DNA of 64,000 bases from an uncultured Paracoccaceae bacterium (GCA_947492475.1 CANLNM010000010.1:1-64000), one strand, 5' to 3'. Positions 18,316 to 27,555 are shown, counted from the stretch's first letter. Notes: generated by a model from the sequence alone, not told the origin. Made by a program: numbers and translations.

Positions 18316-20529
18316 ATGCACCCGAGCCAAACGTCAAACGAAACTGAGTTCTTTGAGCAGGGGCAATTGGTCGGCGTGCTAACGGCACAGCCATTGGACC
18401 GGGTTTTGGACTACAAAGCGCCCGAAGGCGGGTGCTGGTTGGGCGCATTTGTCGAAGTGCCGCTGGGCCCGCGCAAGGTGTTGGGCGTGGTTTGGGGCCC
18501 CGGGCGGGGTGATTGGGATATCAAAAAGGTGCGCGCGGTGCTGCGGGTGCTGGATGTGGCCCCGATGCGCGGCGAAATGCGGGATTTTTTGACCCGGGTT
18601 GGCGGCTATACGCTAACGCCGATGTCGGCGATGCTGCGGTTGGCCACACGCGCGCCGGGGCTGGGCGATCCGCCTTCGATGCGTAAAGTATACCGGATGG
18701 GCCATGCCGAATTGACCAAACGCACCGCCGCGCGCGAAAAAGTGCTGGCCGTGCTCGAAGAATTTGGCGGATTGTCCTTTACGCTCAAGGAATTGGCGGA
18801 TCATGCCGGGGTCAGTGCGTCGGTGGTCAAAGGTTTGGTTCAAATGGGGGCCGTGGCCGAGGAAAACACCCCACGTGACCTGCCATTTCCGCGATTGGTG
18901 CCCGATTATGGCGGCAAAGAGCTGAGCCCGGATCAAGCCAGCGCCGCCAACATTTTGCGCCGCGATATGGCGTCAGGCACCTACGGGACGACGTTGCTAA
19001 AGGGCGTGACCGGATCCGGCAAAACCGAAGTCTACCTAGAAGCGGTGGCCGAATGTTTGCGGCAGGGGCGGCAGGCGCTGGTCCTGTTGCCAGAAATCGC
19101 GCTGACGGCCGAATTTATCACCCGGGTTGAGGCGCGGTTTGGCATGAAACCCGCGGAATGGCATTCGGGCGTCACCATGACCGAACGTCGCCGGGTGTGG
19201 AAAATGGTCGGGCAGGGGGATGCGCAAATGGTTGTCGGGGCGCGTTCTGCGCTCTATCTGCCGTTTCGCGATCTGGGGCTGATTGTCGTCGATGAGGAAC
19301 ATGACACATCCTATAAACAAGAGGATGGCGTGTTGTATAATGCCCGCGACATGGCTGTTTTGCGCGCGTCCCTGAACAGCGCGCAGGTGGTTTTGGCCTC
19401 GGCCACGCCGTGTTTAGAAAGTTGGGCAAACGCGGAATCCGGCAAATACAAGAAACTGGAATTGACGTCGCGCTTTGGGGTTGCAGTGATGCCTGAAATG
19501 AAGGCAATCGACATGCGCAGCGAGGATCTGCCGGGGCAGCGCTGGATATCGCCCAGCTTGAAAAACGCGGTCGATCAACGGATTGCAGAGGGACAGCAGG
19601 CGTTGCTGTTTATCAACCGTCGCGGCTATGCGCCGGTGACGGTGTGCCGGGCCTGTGGGCACCAGATTGGCTGTGATCAATGTGATGCGCGTATGGTAGA
19701 ACACCGGTTTTTGAAACGGCTGATGTGCCATCAATGCGGCGAAAGCAAACCGATGCCAAATGTCTGCCCTTCTTGCGAGGTTGAGGACAAATTGGCCCCC
19801 GTCGGTCCCGGTGTGGAACGTCTGGCAGAAGAGGCGGTAAACCTTTGGCCGGACGCAAAAATTGAGGTTCTGTCGTCCGATATGTATGCCTCGGCCCGCG
19901 CGCTAAAGGCCCGCATTGAGGCCATCGCCGCAGGTGAGGCCGACATCATCATCGGCACGCAATTGGTGGCCAAGGGGCACAATTTCCCGAAACTGACATT
20001 GGTTGGGGTCATCGACGCGGATTTGGGCCTGCAAGGGTCAGATTTACGCGCCGCGGAACGCACGTTTCAGCTGATGCGACAGGTGGCAGGCCGGGCCGGG
20101 CGCGCCGAAGCCAAGGGCCAGGCGTTGATGCAGACCTTTCAACCTGAACACCCGGTGATCCGGGCGATTCTGGGGGGCGACGAAAATGCGTTTTGGTCCG
20201 CAGAGGCCCAAGAACGCAAAGCCGCCGGCGTGCCGCCCTATGGGCGTATGGCCGGGATTGTGTTGTCTGCCAGTGATGTGCAGGCGGTGTTTGATCTGGG
20301 CAATGCGATGGCACGGCAGGCAGAGCCGCTTTGGCGGATCGGCGCGCAGGTTTACGGCCCAGCCCCGGCACCGATTGCCCGTGTGCGCGGACGACATCGG
20401 GTGCGATTGCTGGTCAAAGCTGAAAAAACCGCGCCCATCCAAAAGGCATTGGCGCAATGGGCCGGGCAATTCAAATTAAAGGGGGATCTGCGTATGGCCA
20501 TCGATATCGACCCTCAGACATTTTACTGA
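18316..20529 (+). CDS. Primosomal protein N' (PriA helicase)
   Basis: PriA, 737 residues, restarts stalled replication forks as a 3'-5' helicase and loads the replisome. An N-terminal DNA-binding domain covers about 1-105, a winged-helix segment about 130-200, then the helicase core with Walker A GVTGSGKT (about 230-237) and DEEH (about 326-329). The zinc-binding insertion with paired cysteines (CRACGHQIGCDQCD, CHQCGE, CPSCE) lies near residues 450-495. The start ATG is supported by family length. It is divergent from fsa, a common order in Rhodobacterales. Confidence 0.96.
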   Translation: MHPSQTSNETEFFEQGQLVGVLTAQPLDRVLDYKAPEGGCWLGAFVEVPLGPRKVLGVVWGPGRGDWDIKKVRAVLRVLDVAPMRGEMRDFLTRVGGYTLTPMSAMLRLATRAPGLGDPPSMRKVYRMGHAELTKRTAAREKVLAVLEEFGGLSFTLKELADHAGVSASVVKGLVQMGAVAEENTPRDLPFPRLVPDYGGKELSPDQASAANILRRDMASGTYGTTLLKGVTGSGKTEVYLEAVAECLRQGRQALVLLPEIALTAEFITRVEARFGMKPAEWHSGVTMTERRRVWKMVGQGDAQMVVGARSALYLPFRDLGLIVVDEEHDTSYKQEDGVLYNARDMAVLRASLNSAQVVLASATPCLESWANAESGKYKKLELTSRFGVAVMPEMKAIDMRSEDLPGQRWISPSLKNAVDQRIAEGQQALLFINRRGYAPVTVCRACGHQIGCDQCDARMVEHRFLKRLMCHQCGESKPMPNVCPSCEVEDKLAPVGPGVERLAEEAVNLWPDAKIEVLSSDMYASARALKARIEAIAAGEADIIIGTQLVAKGHNFPKLTLVGVIDADLGLQGSDLRAAERTFQLMRQVAGRAGRAEAKGQALMQTFQPEHPVIRAILGGDENAFWSAEAQERKAAGVPPYGRMAGIVLSASDVQAVFDLGNAMARQAEPLWRIGAQVYGPAPAPIARVRGRHRVRLLVKAEKTAPIQKALAQWAGQFKLKGDLRMAIDIDPQTFY

Positions 20530-20617
20530 CACAGCTTTGAAATCATACGTGAGTTGATCTGAGAGCGCGCAAGAGCGAAAATTGCCCAGATTTAGGTCAG
20601 TTTTCAAAGGTGATTTT

Positions 20618-21331
20618 ATGAACCCCCCTATTTTTACAGCATTATCCGCTGGTTTTTGCGCCATGTTCCTTTCGGCTTGTCAGCCTGATCCGGCCAATTT
20701 GGCCCGGGAACGCGCCAAGGAACGCGGCGCACAGATCGTGGCTGATTGCGTCGCGACGCAATGTGAAACATTGGATCTGGATGGCACGATGCTAGAGGAT
20801 TTCAGCGTCATCACGGGGATGAGCCACGTGAAAATCCTGATGGTCAGCGACACCAATCTGGCCGATTTGGCGCAGGTCGCGCATCTGTCACAACTGACGG
20901 AATTGCATATTGCCCGCACAGACATTTCGGACCTGTCGGCATTGGAATATTTCGAAAATCTAGAGGTTCTGCATGTGTCGAGCATGCGCTATGTCACGGA
21001 TTATACGCCTGTTTATGCCATGCGGGGGCTGCGCGAATTGGCGGTGGATGTGGTGACCGAGGATGGTATCGGCTATTTGCAGGATATGCCGGGATTGCAG
21101 CGGCTAAATCTATTTAATGGCAGCATCCCTGATCTAGCGCCCTTGGCCCGGCATCCGGGACTAACTGATCTGTCGATCAACGCGCATCTGCCAGAAGATA
21201 CATCCGCGTTGTTGGACATTCCCAACCTGCAAAAGCTGGGCGTTGAATCCTACATTCTGGACGACGAAACGCTGGAAAAACTAGAAGAACAAGGCGTGGA
21301 ACTGGATCTTTACGCCGTTATTGTCTGCTAA
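20618..21331 (+). CDS. Leucine-rich-repeat lipoprotein, function unknown
   Basis: 237-residue secreted lipoprotein. Signal sequence with lipobox L-S-A-C21 (MFLSAC), so the mature protein should be lipid-anchored at Cys21. Residues about 60-220 carry internalin-like leucine-rich repeats of about 22 residues (for example LSQLTELHIARTDISDLSAL, then NLEVLHVS, LRELAVDV, LQRLNLF, LTDLSI, LQKLGV). I start at the ATG preceded by AAAGGTG; the longer frame would begin at a TTG. LRR lipoproteins usually bind proteins or glycans, but the target is unknown. It follows priA by 88 bases. No recognisable named family. Confidence 0.75.
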   Translation: MNPPIFTALSAGFCAMFLSACQPDPANLARERAKERGAQIVADCVATQCETLDLDGTMLEDFSVITGMSHVKILMVSDTNLADLAQVAHLSQLTELHIARTDISDLSALEYFENLEVLHVSSMRYVTDYTPVYAMRGLRELAVDVVTEDGIGYLQDMPGLQRLNLFNGSIPDLAPLARHPGLTDLSINAHLPEDTSALLDIPNLQKLGVESYILDDETLEKLEEQGVELDLYAVIVC

Positions 21332-21410
21332 ACGGGGCGTTGAATTTTGCAGATGATCTGTGCGCGACGGACCCTGTTCACACTGGCGAAACTGGCGTAA
21401 GCCTGCGCCT

Positions 21411-22640
21411 ATGAAAACACTGTCCCTTTCCGATGCACAGCTTTTACCGCTGTGGCGCCGCCCGATTGCCCTGTTGTTTCTGGGTGCAATCGCCATGCCT
21501 GTGGCGTTTTCCACGTGGTCGGCTTTGCTGAACAACTTTGTCATTGAGGCGGCAGAGTTTGACGGGGCCGATATCGGATTGCTGCACACGGTACGCGAAA
21601 TCCCCGGTTTTCTGGCAATCGGCGTCATTGCACTGATCATTTTCATCCGCGAACAAGTGTTGGGGCTGGTGTCGTTGGCGATGCTGGGGCTGGCCACGGC
21701 TGTGACGGCGCAATTCCCATCAATGGGTGGGATTTTGACGATCACCATGTTGTCTTCGATTGGGTTTCACTACTACGAAACCGTCAATCAAAGCCTGCAA
21801 TTGCAATGGATCGACAAAGCCCGCGCGCCGCAAATGCTGGGCTGGTTGATGGCCGCAGGGTCAGCCGCGACGCTGGTGATTTATGTGTTGATCGTGCTGA
21901 TGTGGGACACGCTGGGACTGACCTATTCCATCGTTTATTGGGCATCAGGCGGGTTCACCGCGCTGGTCGCGATCTATTGCCTGATCGCCTATCCCCAATT
22001 CGAAAGCCCACATCCCCAGATCAAGAAAATGGTACTGCGCAAACGGTATTGGCTGTATTACGCGCTGCAATTTATGGCCGGTGCGCGGCGGCAGATTTTT
22101 ATCGTTTTTGCCGGGTTTATGATGGTCGAAAAGTTTGGGTTCCAAGTGCACGAAGTCACCGGCCTGATGTTGATCAATCTGGTGGCCAACATGATTTTTG
22201 CCCCTTTGATGGGGCGCATCGTGGCGGTTTGGGGCGAACGACGGGCGCTGGCCTTTGAATATGTGGGGTTGATCTGCGTGTTTCTGGCCTATGGCGGCAT
22301 CTATTATTTCGGTTGGGGCGTGATCTTGGCATCCGCACTCTATGTGATCGACCATATGTTTTTCGCGCTGGCTTTGGCGTTGAAAACCTATTTCCAGAAA
22401 ATCGCCGATCCCGCCGATATTGCCCCCACAGCGGCCGTGGCGTTTACGATCAACCATATCGCTGCGGTGTTTTTGCCGGTGCTGTTGGGCATGTTGTGGC
22501 TGATGTCGCCCGGTGCGGTGTTCATTTTAGCGGCATCTATGGCGGCTGTGTCGCTGATCCTGTCGCTGATGATCCCACGTCACCCGGTCAAAGGGCAGGA
22601 AACGATTTTTTCACGTCCCGTGCTCAGCGCGGCGGAATAA
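21411..22640 (+). CDS. MFS transporter
   Basis: 409-residue major facilitator superfamily permease with about twelve hydrophobic segments in two halves and a polar central loop near residues 200-215 (HPQIKKMVLRKRY). A conserved feature is the motif-A-like region MGRIVAVWGERRAL after segment 8. The substrate is unknown. The ATG at 21411 is chosen since the upstream codons of the frame look non-coding. It lies 79 bases after the LRR lipoprotein, same strand, and ends before a hairpin terminator. Confidence 0.82.
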   Translation: MKTLSLSDAQLLPLWRRPIALLFLGAIAMPVAFSTWSALLNNFVIEAAEFDGADIGLLHTVREIPGFLAIGVIALIIFIREQVLGLVSLAMLGLATAVTAQFPSMGGILTITMLSSIGFHYYETVNQSLQLQWIDKARAPQMLGWLMAAGSAATLVIYVLIVLMWDTLGLTYSIVYWASGGFTALVAIYCLIAYPQFESPHPQIKKMVLRKRYWLYYALQFMAGARRQIFIVFAGFMMVEKFGFQVHEVTGLMLINLVANMIFAPLMGRIVAVWGERRALAFEYVGLICVFLAYGGIYYFGWGVILASALYVIDHMFFALALALKTYFQKIADPADIAPTAAVAFTINHIAAVFLPVLLGMLWLMSPGAVFILAASMAAVSLILSLMIPRHPVKGQETIFSRPVLSAAE

Positions 22641-22686
22641 TCGGCCAAGTGCTTGGGAAATAACCCCCTTATCCTAGGGGATTGTG

Positions 22687-22712
22687 AATCGGGCGAAATA
22701 GTGCCGATTTTT
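22687..22712 (+). terminator. Terminator after the MFS gene
   Basis: AATCGG (22687-22692) and CCGATT (22704-22709) form a six-pair stem with an eleven-base loop, followed by TTTCCCGTTTT. It ends 102 bases before msrA. Confidence 0.6.
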
Positions 22713-22813
22713 CCCGTTTTGGCAAGGCAGGTTTTCCCTCACTTCCGCGTGCGCGCCACTTGCAATACTGCCGGTAACAGCGACATTTAAGGCGATCAAA
22801 GAGGGAGTGCGTC

Positions 22814-23494
22814 ATGTTTGGACTGACATTAAAAGACAAAATGATACCTGCCGAGGACGCCTTGGCTGGACGGGATACGGGTGTCATGGCGACAACGGAA
22901 CACTTTGTTTTCAAACGCCCCCTGACGGCGGATGTGCCGGACGGATTGCAGGTCGCCATGTTTGGCATGGGCTGTTTCTGGGGCGTTGAACGGATGTTCT
23001 GGCAGTTGGATGGCGTGTATCTGACCATGGTCGGCTATGCGGGCGGTTATACCCCCAACGCCACCTACGAAGAGGTGTGTTCAGGCAAAACCGGTCATAA
23101 CGAAGTGGTGCGGGTTGTGTTTGACCCAGCCAAAATTTCGTATGACCAATTGCTGGTGACATTCTGGGAAGGCCATGATCCGACCCAAGGCATGCGTCAG
23201 GGCAATGATCGCGGCACGCAATATCGGTCGGGGATTTATACCTTTGATGCGGATCAGGCCGCAGCGGCCCAAGCCACCAAAACCGCCTTTGCCACCCGTT
23301 TGGGCGATGCGGGCTATGGGGCGATCACCACCGAAATTTTAGCGGTTCCAAATTTCTATTTCGCTGAGGATTACCATCAGCAATATCTGGCCAAAAACCC
23401 TGCGGGCTATTGCGGGATTGGCGGTACGGGTGTCACATGCCCGATCGGTCTTGGACCTGTCGGGACGGACCCAAACAAAACGAGCGATGAATGA
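22814..23494 (+). CDS. Peptide-methionine (S)-S-oxide reductase MsrA
   Basis: MsrA, 226 residues, repairs oxidised methionine in proteins. The active site GCFWG is present with C54. Core motifs [26 protein letters not shown] and YRSGIY are intact. The N-terminal 45 residues and the C-terminal tail with GTGVTCPIG extend a standard MsrA; the tail has the extra cysteines ([11 protein letters not shown]) seen in enzymes regenerated through intramolecular disulfides. AGAGGGAG precedes the ATG. The stop overlaps the next start (ATGA), coupling it to the P-loop gene. Confidence 0.96.
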   Translation: MFGLTLKDKMIPAEDALAGRDTGVMATTEHFVFKRPLTADVPDGLQVAMFGMGCFWGVERMFWQLDGVYLTMVGYAGGYTPNATYEEVCSGKTGHNEVVRVVFDPAKISYDQLLVTFWEGHDPTQGMRQGNDRGTQYRSGIYTFDADQAAAAQATKTAFATRLGDAGYGAITTEILAVPNFYFAEDYHQQYLAKNPAGYCGIGGTGVTCPIGLGPVGTDPNKTSDE

Positions 23495-24039
23495 ACCACA
23501 GGATTCACATATTTGGACCTTCTGGGTCGGGATGTTCGACACTTGGGCGGGCTTTGGCCACCCAAATTGCGACTCAGCATTTTGATGCGGATGATTTCTA
23601 TTTTCAGCCCTCAGACCCGCCGTTTCAAACCCAGCGCCCGGTCGAGGATCGCTATCGCCTGATGCAGGACGTATTTGTGCCGCGCAGCGATTGGGTCCTG
23701 TCTGGATCGGTGGATTCGTGGGATGGGGTCGTGCGGGATCGGTTCACGCATGTGTTTCGTCTGGAACTGGACAAAGACATTCGCCATGCGCGTTTGGTCA
23801 ATCGTGATCAGCGCCGGCATGGTGATGCGGTTCAGCCCGGCGGCGCGATGTATCAAGAGTCACAAGATTTCCTGAAATGGGCCGATGGCTATGAGGCAGG
23901 CGATCGTCCGGGACGATCACTGGCCCGGCATAAAACCTGGGAACAGACCCTGAATTGCCCGGTTCACGTTCTGAATTCCGAACAACCCTTGGCGATGATG
24001 GTGTCAGAAGTGCTGATGCATCTTGACCGCGACGGCTGA
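23491..24039 (+). CDS. P-loop NTPase-like protein with altered Walker A
   Basis: 182-residue protein resembling small nucleotide or adenylate kinases (COG0563-like). The P-loop region reads GPSGSGCST (residues 9-17), with cysteine at the position of the normally invariant lysine; the [13 protein letters not shown] segment that follows (33-45) is typical of an uncharacterised P-loop family in which this lysine is often missing. A helical body with basic residues (RDQRRHGD) could form a lid. The gene overlaps msrA by four bases. Substrate and activity are unknown. Confidence 0.75.
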   Translation: MNHRIHIFGPSGSGCSTLGRALATQIATQHFDADDFYFQPSDPPFQTQRPVEDRYRLMQDVFVPRSDWVLSGSVDSWDGVVRDRFTHVFRLELDKDIRHARLVNRDQRRHGDAVQPGGAMYQESQDFLKWADGYEAGDRPGRSLARHKTWEQTLNCPVHVLNSEQPLAMMVSEVLMHLDRDG

Positions 24040-24076
24040 ACCCCATAGCGCGGGCATAACAAGTAAGGATCCCGCA

Positions 24077-24946
24077 ATGCCCACATTCACCGCCCTGACG
24101 ACCCTGACCGGCAAAGCCAAAGCAGAAAAGCTGGGCGAAGCCATGGAAAACCTGATGCCCGAACCCACGGGCGTTGGCGTGTTTGAGATCGAAGATGGCA
24201 GTGATAATTGGGAAGTGGGCGGCTATTTCGAAGACACCCCCGACGCCGCCAGCCTTGCGCTGTTGGCGGCCAGTTTCGACGCTACACCTTATGTGGTGGC
24301 TGAATTGCCGGAAACGGACTGGATCACCCATGTGCAAAACGAATTGAAGCCCGTGCCCGCTGGCCGGTTTTTCGTTTATGGCAGCCACGACGCTGACAAA
24401 GTGCCCGCCGATAAAATCGGTCTTTTGGTTGATGCGGCTCTGGCCTTTGGCACGGGGCATCACGGCACGACGTTGGGCTGCCTAAAGGCATTGGACAGCT
24501 TGGTTGAACGTGGGTTTGTGGCCCAGAACGTGGCCGATATTGGCTGTGGGACGGCGGTGTTGGCGATGGCGGCGGCGCATGTCTATCCCAACCCGGCGCT
24601 GGCCAGTGATATTGACCCGGTCGCAATCGAAGTCGCCGAAGACAACGTGCGCGCCAACAACATGACCGGGCGGGTCAATTGCGTGGTGGCCGCTGGTTTT
24701 GACGCGCCAGCACTGGCGGACGCGGCTCCGTTTGACCTCATTTTTGCCAATATTCTGAAACCACCACTGATCGCACTGGCCCCCGACATGGCCCGCGCCG
24801 CCGCCCCCGGCGCCTATGCGATTCTGTCTGGTTTGCTGAATGAACAAGCGGATGAGATCATCGCGGTTTATGCACAGAATGGATTTAATCTGGTTGAAAA
24901 CAATCAGATTGGTGAATGGACCACGCTCATTTTGAATAAAATTTGA
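24077..24946 (+). CDS. Ribosomal protein L11 methyltransferase family (PrmA-like)
   Basis: 289-residue SAM-dependent methyltransferase of the PrmA family. The glycine-rich SAM motif is DIGCGTAVLA (about residues 155-164) with the acidic SDIDP motif following, and FANILKPPL matches the PrmA catalytic region. The N-terminal domain (about 1-110) fits the L11-binding domain, though it is shorter and more acidic than in enteric PrmA. Start at the ATG with TAAGGA upstream. A methyltransferase acting on L11 is the best call; another substrate is possible. Confidence 0.88.
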   Translation: MPTFTALTTLTGKAKAEKLGEAMENLMPEPTGVGVFEIEDGSDNWEVGGYFEDTPDAASLALLAASFDATPYVVAELPETDWITHVQNELKPVPAGRFFVYGSHDADKVPADKIGLLVDAALAFGTGHHGTTLGCLKALDSLVERGFVAQNVADIGCGTAVLAMAAAHVYPNPALASDIDPVAIEVAEDNVRANNMTGRVNCVVAAGFDAPALADAAPFDLIFANILKPPLIALAPDMARAAAPGAYAILSGLLNEQADEIIAVYAQNGFNLVENNQIGEWTTLILNKI

Positions 24947-25052
24947 GCGAAATAAGGCCATTTCGGGGCAAAATTCGCGGAATCCTCGACTTTGCCACAT
25001 TTTGATTCTACATTTGTTCTGTTCACGGTGGGGGCCATGAACGGAGTGTGCC

Positions 25053-25403
25053 ATGTCTTTCAGCACAACAGATTTCGATCAGCGCCTGCGCCGGATCGCC
25101 AAAGACCATGATCGCCTGTCAACCGGGCGGTCGCGCCATAAGATCGGCAAAGACGGGTTGATTGTGTCCCGTCGAAAATGGCTTTCGATGCCCCGGTTTC
25201 CGCTGAAATCCTTACTTCTTCTTGCCGCTGGGTTTATTGTCTTTAAGGCCGTTGTTGTTCACCGTTTAGGGACCGCCGCCTACGAAGAACGGCTGGCCAA
25301 TCTGAACACAGAAAACACTGTGGATCAGGTCGGCGGATTTCTGATGCAGCTGGACCCCGCAACCCTGTGGGTTGCCCAACAAATCGCGTCTTTTGCCGCC
25401 TAA
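25053..25403 (+). CDS. Small membrane protein, unknown function
   Basis: 116-residue protein with a basic N-terminal half (many Arg/Lys in 10-48), one hydrophobic segment (about 51-67, LKSLLLLAAGFIVFKAVVV) and a soluble C-terminal tail likely outside the cytoplasm. ACGGAGTG precedes the ATG. It is followed by a strong terminator, so it is a complete transcription unit end. No family recognised. Confidence 0.65.
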   Translation: MSFSTTDFDQRLRRIAKDHDRLSTGRSRHKIGKDGLIVSRRKWLSMPRFPLKSLLLLAAGFIVFKAVVVHRLGTAAYEERLANLNTENTVDQVGGFLMQLDPATLWVAQQIASFAA

Positions 25404-25483
25404 AGCCTGACCGGCGATCCGAGTTCCCGGATCATTGCGTATATCTGGGGCGCCTTGCGCTGCCCCGACGACAAAACCGACAT

Positions 25484-25522
25484 AACCCCTGCGCATCCAT
25501 TTGCGGCAGGGGTTTGTTCGTT
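25484..25522 (+). terminator. Rho-independent terminator after the small membrane protein gene
   Basis: AACCCCTGC (25484-25492) and GCAGGGGTT (25506-25514) pair perfectly over nine bases with a 13-base loop, followed by TGTTCGTTTTGG. Confidence 0.8.
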
Positions 25523-25810
25523 TTGGTCCAAGAATCCCCATGACAAATTTGTAAACCCCAGACAGGGATAGGCGCGAGATTCTTCGGGTTTCGCTCTTGG
25601 AACTCTTTGATCTATCGCCGTCTCAATTATAAATATTACAAATTTCAACTTAAGGTTGTTTGCTTTGGTTTTCGCAAGCTGATTCTTGATATATTTAATA
25701 TTGTCAGTGTGATGACCTGTGGTTTGATTTTTCCGGCGCATAGTTTTGAACGTAAATTCCCCATTTCATCCGTTCAAAAACCAGCGTTCCGCCCTCTTGA
25801 AAATTAAATT

Positions 25811-25840
25811 TTGACAACTAAAAACAAATCAACTTAATAT
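25811..25840 (+). promoter_or_regulatory. Sigma-70 type promoter of the TRAP operon
   Basis: TTGACA at 25811-25816 and TAATAT at 25835-25840 with an 18-base spacer, embedded in an AT-rich stretch that could act as an UP element. It lies 85 bases before the substrate-binding protein gene. It is the closest match to consensus in the window. Confidence 0.65.
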
Positions 25841-25924
25841 GTAAAAAGTTGTAAACGGCCTACCTGTTGGAAGGCCTGCAAGATTGGCCCAGTGGCCAAA
25901 TGAATGATCAGGGAGGATCAAGTC

Positions 25925-26917
25925 ATGAAACACGAAACGTTCAAGAAATCCATTTTGGGTGCGGTTACGGCCGGGACCATGGCGCTGGCGGGGGTATCTG
26001 CCCAAGCCAACGAATTGCGCGGCTGGAATATCCACGTTGAGGATTACCCGGTTTCCATCGCCATGGAATTTTTCATGTCCGAAGTGGCCGAGCGCACAAA
26101 TGGCGAAATCACCGGTCAGATTTATCACAACGGCGTTCTGGGCAGCCAGCCTGACGCGATTGAACAGATCCGTTTGGGTGTGATCGACTTTGGTGAATTC
26201 AGCCTTGGGCCGATGGGGCAGTCGATCCCGGAAACCAACGTTGTTTCGCTGCCCTTCATCTTTAAATCCATCCCTCAGATGTATGAATTGATGGATGGTG
26301 AAGTCGGCGAAGCCATCGGCGCGGGCATGATCGAAAAAGGCATCGTTCCACTGGGCTGGTATGACGCCGGTGCGCGGTCCTTTTACAATTCGGTGCGTGC
26401 GATCAACACACCTGCCGACGTCGAAGGCCTGAAAGTGCGCGTCATGAGCAACGATCTGTTTGTTGGCATGGTCGAAGCGATGGATGGAAACGCAACACCC
26501 ATGGCATTTGGCGAAGTGTACCAATCGATCAAAACCGGTGTTGTGGACGGTGCGGAAAACAACCCACCCTCTTATGAATCGACCAACCACTTTGAGGTGG
26601 CGCAGTTCTATTCATTGACCGAACACCTGATCATTCCTGAATGTCTGTGCATGAGCCTGAAAACGTGGGAAACTTTGACACCCGAGCAGCAGGACATTCT
26701 GAAAGAGGCCGGTCAAGCCAGTGCCGAAATGCAGCGCGAGCTGTGGCAGGAACGCGAAGCGGCCAGCATGGAAATCGTGCAAGCCGGTGGCACAACCGTC
26801 AACACCGTCGCCGACAAAGCCCCGTTCCAGGATGCGATGGGCCCGGTTTACGACGCATTCCTGGCGGCAAACCCAGATCTGGTTGAGCTGGTCAACATGA
26901 TCCGCAACGCCGACTAA
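25925..26917 (+). CDS. TRAP transporter substrate-binding protein (DctP family)
   Basis: 330-residue periplasmic protein that captures a solute for a TRAP transporter. The signal peptide is about residues 1-28 (ending SAQA). The DctP fold is clear: GLKVRVM (about 151-157) contains the arginine that binds the ligand carboxylate in the family, and GEVYQSIKTGVVDGAENNPPSY is the typical second ligand region. The ligand is therefore probably an organic acid such as a C4-dicarboxylate or a sugar acid; it cannot be fixed from sequence. GGAGGATCAAGTC before the ATG is a strong ribosome binding site. First gene of a dctPQM operon. Confidence 0.93.
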   Translation: MKHETFKKSILGAVTAGTMALAGVSAQANELRGWNIHVEDYPVSIAMEFFMSEVAERTNGEITGQIYHNGVLGSQPDAIEQIRLGVIDFGEFSLGPMGQSIPETNVVSLPFIFKSIPQMYELMDGEVGEAIGAGMIEKGIVPLGWYDAGARSFYNSVRAINTPADVEGLKVRVMSNDLFVGMVEAMDGNATPMAFGEVYQSIKTGVVDGAENNPPSYESTNHFEVAQFYSLTEHLIIPECLCMSLKTWETLTPEQQDILKEAGQASAEMQRELWQEREAASMEIVQAGGTTVNTVADKAPFQDAMGPVYDAFLAANPDLVELVNMIRNAD

Positions 26918-26936
26918 ATCCACCACAACGAAAAAC

Positions 26937-26965
26937 AAGGCCCGTTCATTTTATGGGCGGGCCTT
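26937..26965 (+). terminator. Intercistronic hairpin between dctP and dctQ
   Basis: AAGGCCCG and CGGGCCTT pair perfectly over eight bases around a 13-base loop, 20 bases after the dctP stop, followed by CATTATTTCGG. In such operons a hairpin here stabilises or partially terminates the message, giving more binding protein than permease. Confidence 0.6.
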
Positions 26966-27025
26966 CATTATTTCGGTGTCCCATTGCTGCGGCGATCAGA
27001 CACCAACGAAAAGGGGACCCTGATC

Positions 27026-27553
27026 GTGGGGCATTCATCCAAATTTCAGAGGCTCGAAGCTTCGCTAGACATCATTCGGGCGGCCTGCATTTTATGTGCA
27101 TCCATCGCCCTGGTCACTTTGATCATCACCTTTGGCTGGCTGGTGTTTGGACGCTATGTGCTGAACGTTACGCCCACCTGGGTCGAACAATTGGCGCTTT
27201 TGTTGATCTGTTACATCGCCTTTGTGGGTGCCGCCGCCGGGATCAAGGAAAACACCCATCTGGGGGTCAGCCTGTTTCGTGATCTGATGCCAAATGGCGT
27301 GCAAAAAGTCCTGATGATCCTCATCGATTTTGTCCTGTCGGCCTTTGGGGCGGTGATGTTTTTGGCCGGTGTGACGTTGATGATTTTTGGCTGGGACACG
27401 TTGTTGCCGATGCTGGATATCCCAGAAAGTTTTCGCACCTTGGCCATTACATCCTGTGGTTTGTTGATCTTTTTGTTTGCAGGCGCGCGCGCCGTTTTGC
27501 GCATTCTCACCTTTGCCGATTGGCAGCTCATTCCTCAAGAACTGGACGCTTAA
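27026..27553 (+). CDS. TRAP transporter small permease (DctQ family)
   Basis: About 175 residues with four hydrophobic segments, the usual DctQ layout. WVEQLALLLICYIAFVGAA carries the conserved W-x-E-E-like region after segment 2. The start is taken as GTG at 27026, preceded by AAAAGGGG at a workable distance; no ATG fits. A CTG six bases upstream is another option. Stop is two bases before the dctM ATG. Together with DctM it forms the sodium-driven membrane unit that takes solute from DctP. Confidence 0.88.
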   Translation: MGHSSKFQRLEASLDIIRAACILCASIALVTLIITFGWLVFGRYVLNVTPTWVEQLALLLICYIAFVGAAAGIKENTHLGVSLFRDLMPNGVQKVLMILIDFVLSAFGAVMFLAGVTLMIFGWDTLLPMLDIPESFRTLAITSCGLLIFLFAGARAVLRILTFADWQLIPQELDA

Positions 27554-27555
27554 CC

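Larger units (their letters stand above)
25404..25924. other. AT-rich intergenic region before the TRAP operon
   Basis: The 521 bases hold no convincing gene. It contains a terminator for the preceding gene (25484-25520), an AT-rich stretch from about 25605 to 25860 clearly different from the surrounding DNA, a ten-base palindrome ACAAATTTGT near 25543, and a good promoter (25811-25840) for the TRAP operon. Two short frames (plus 25607-25807, minus 25400-25741) read through AT-rich DNA and look non-coding. Confidence 0.6.

Noticed and set aside
18188..18448. 86-codon minus-strand frame covering the fsa upstream region and the priA start
   Set aside because: It overlaps the priA N-terminus and the repeat; no family features.
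25400..25741. 113-codon minus-strand frame in the intergenic region before the TRAP operon
   Set aside because: It runs through a perfect terminator hairpin and AT-rich DNA, with no ribosome binding site or motif.
25607..25807. 66-codon plus-strand frame in the same intergenic region
   Set aside because: No ribosome binding site, AT-rich composition, and it ends just before the promoter.
25829..26590. 253-codon minus-strand frame opposite the TRAP binding-protein gene
   Set aside because: Antisense to a clear DctP-family gene, with no recognisable domain and no ribosome binding site.
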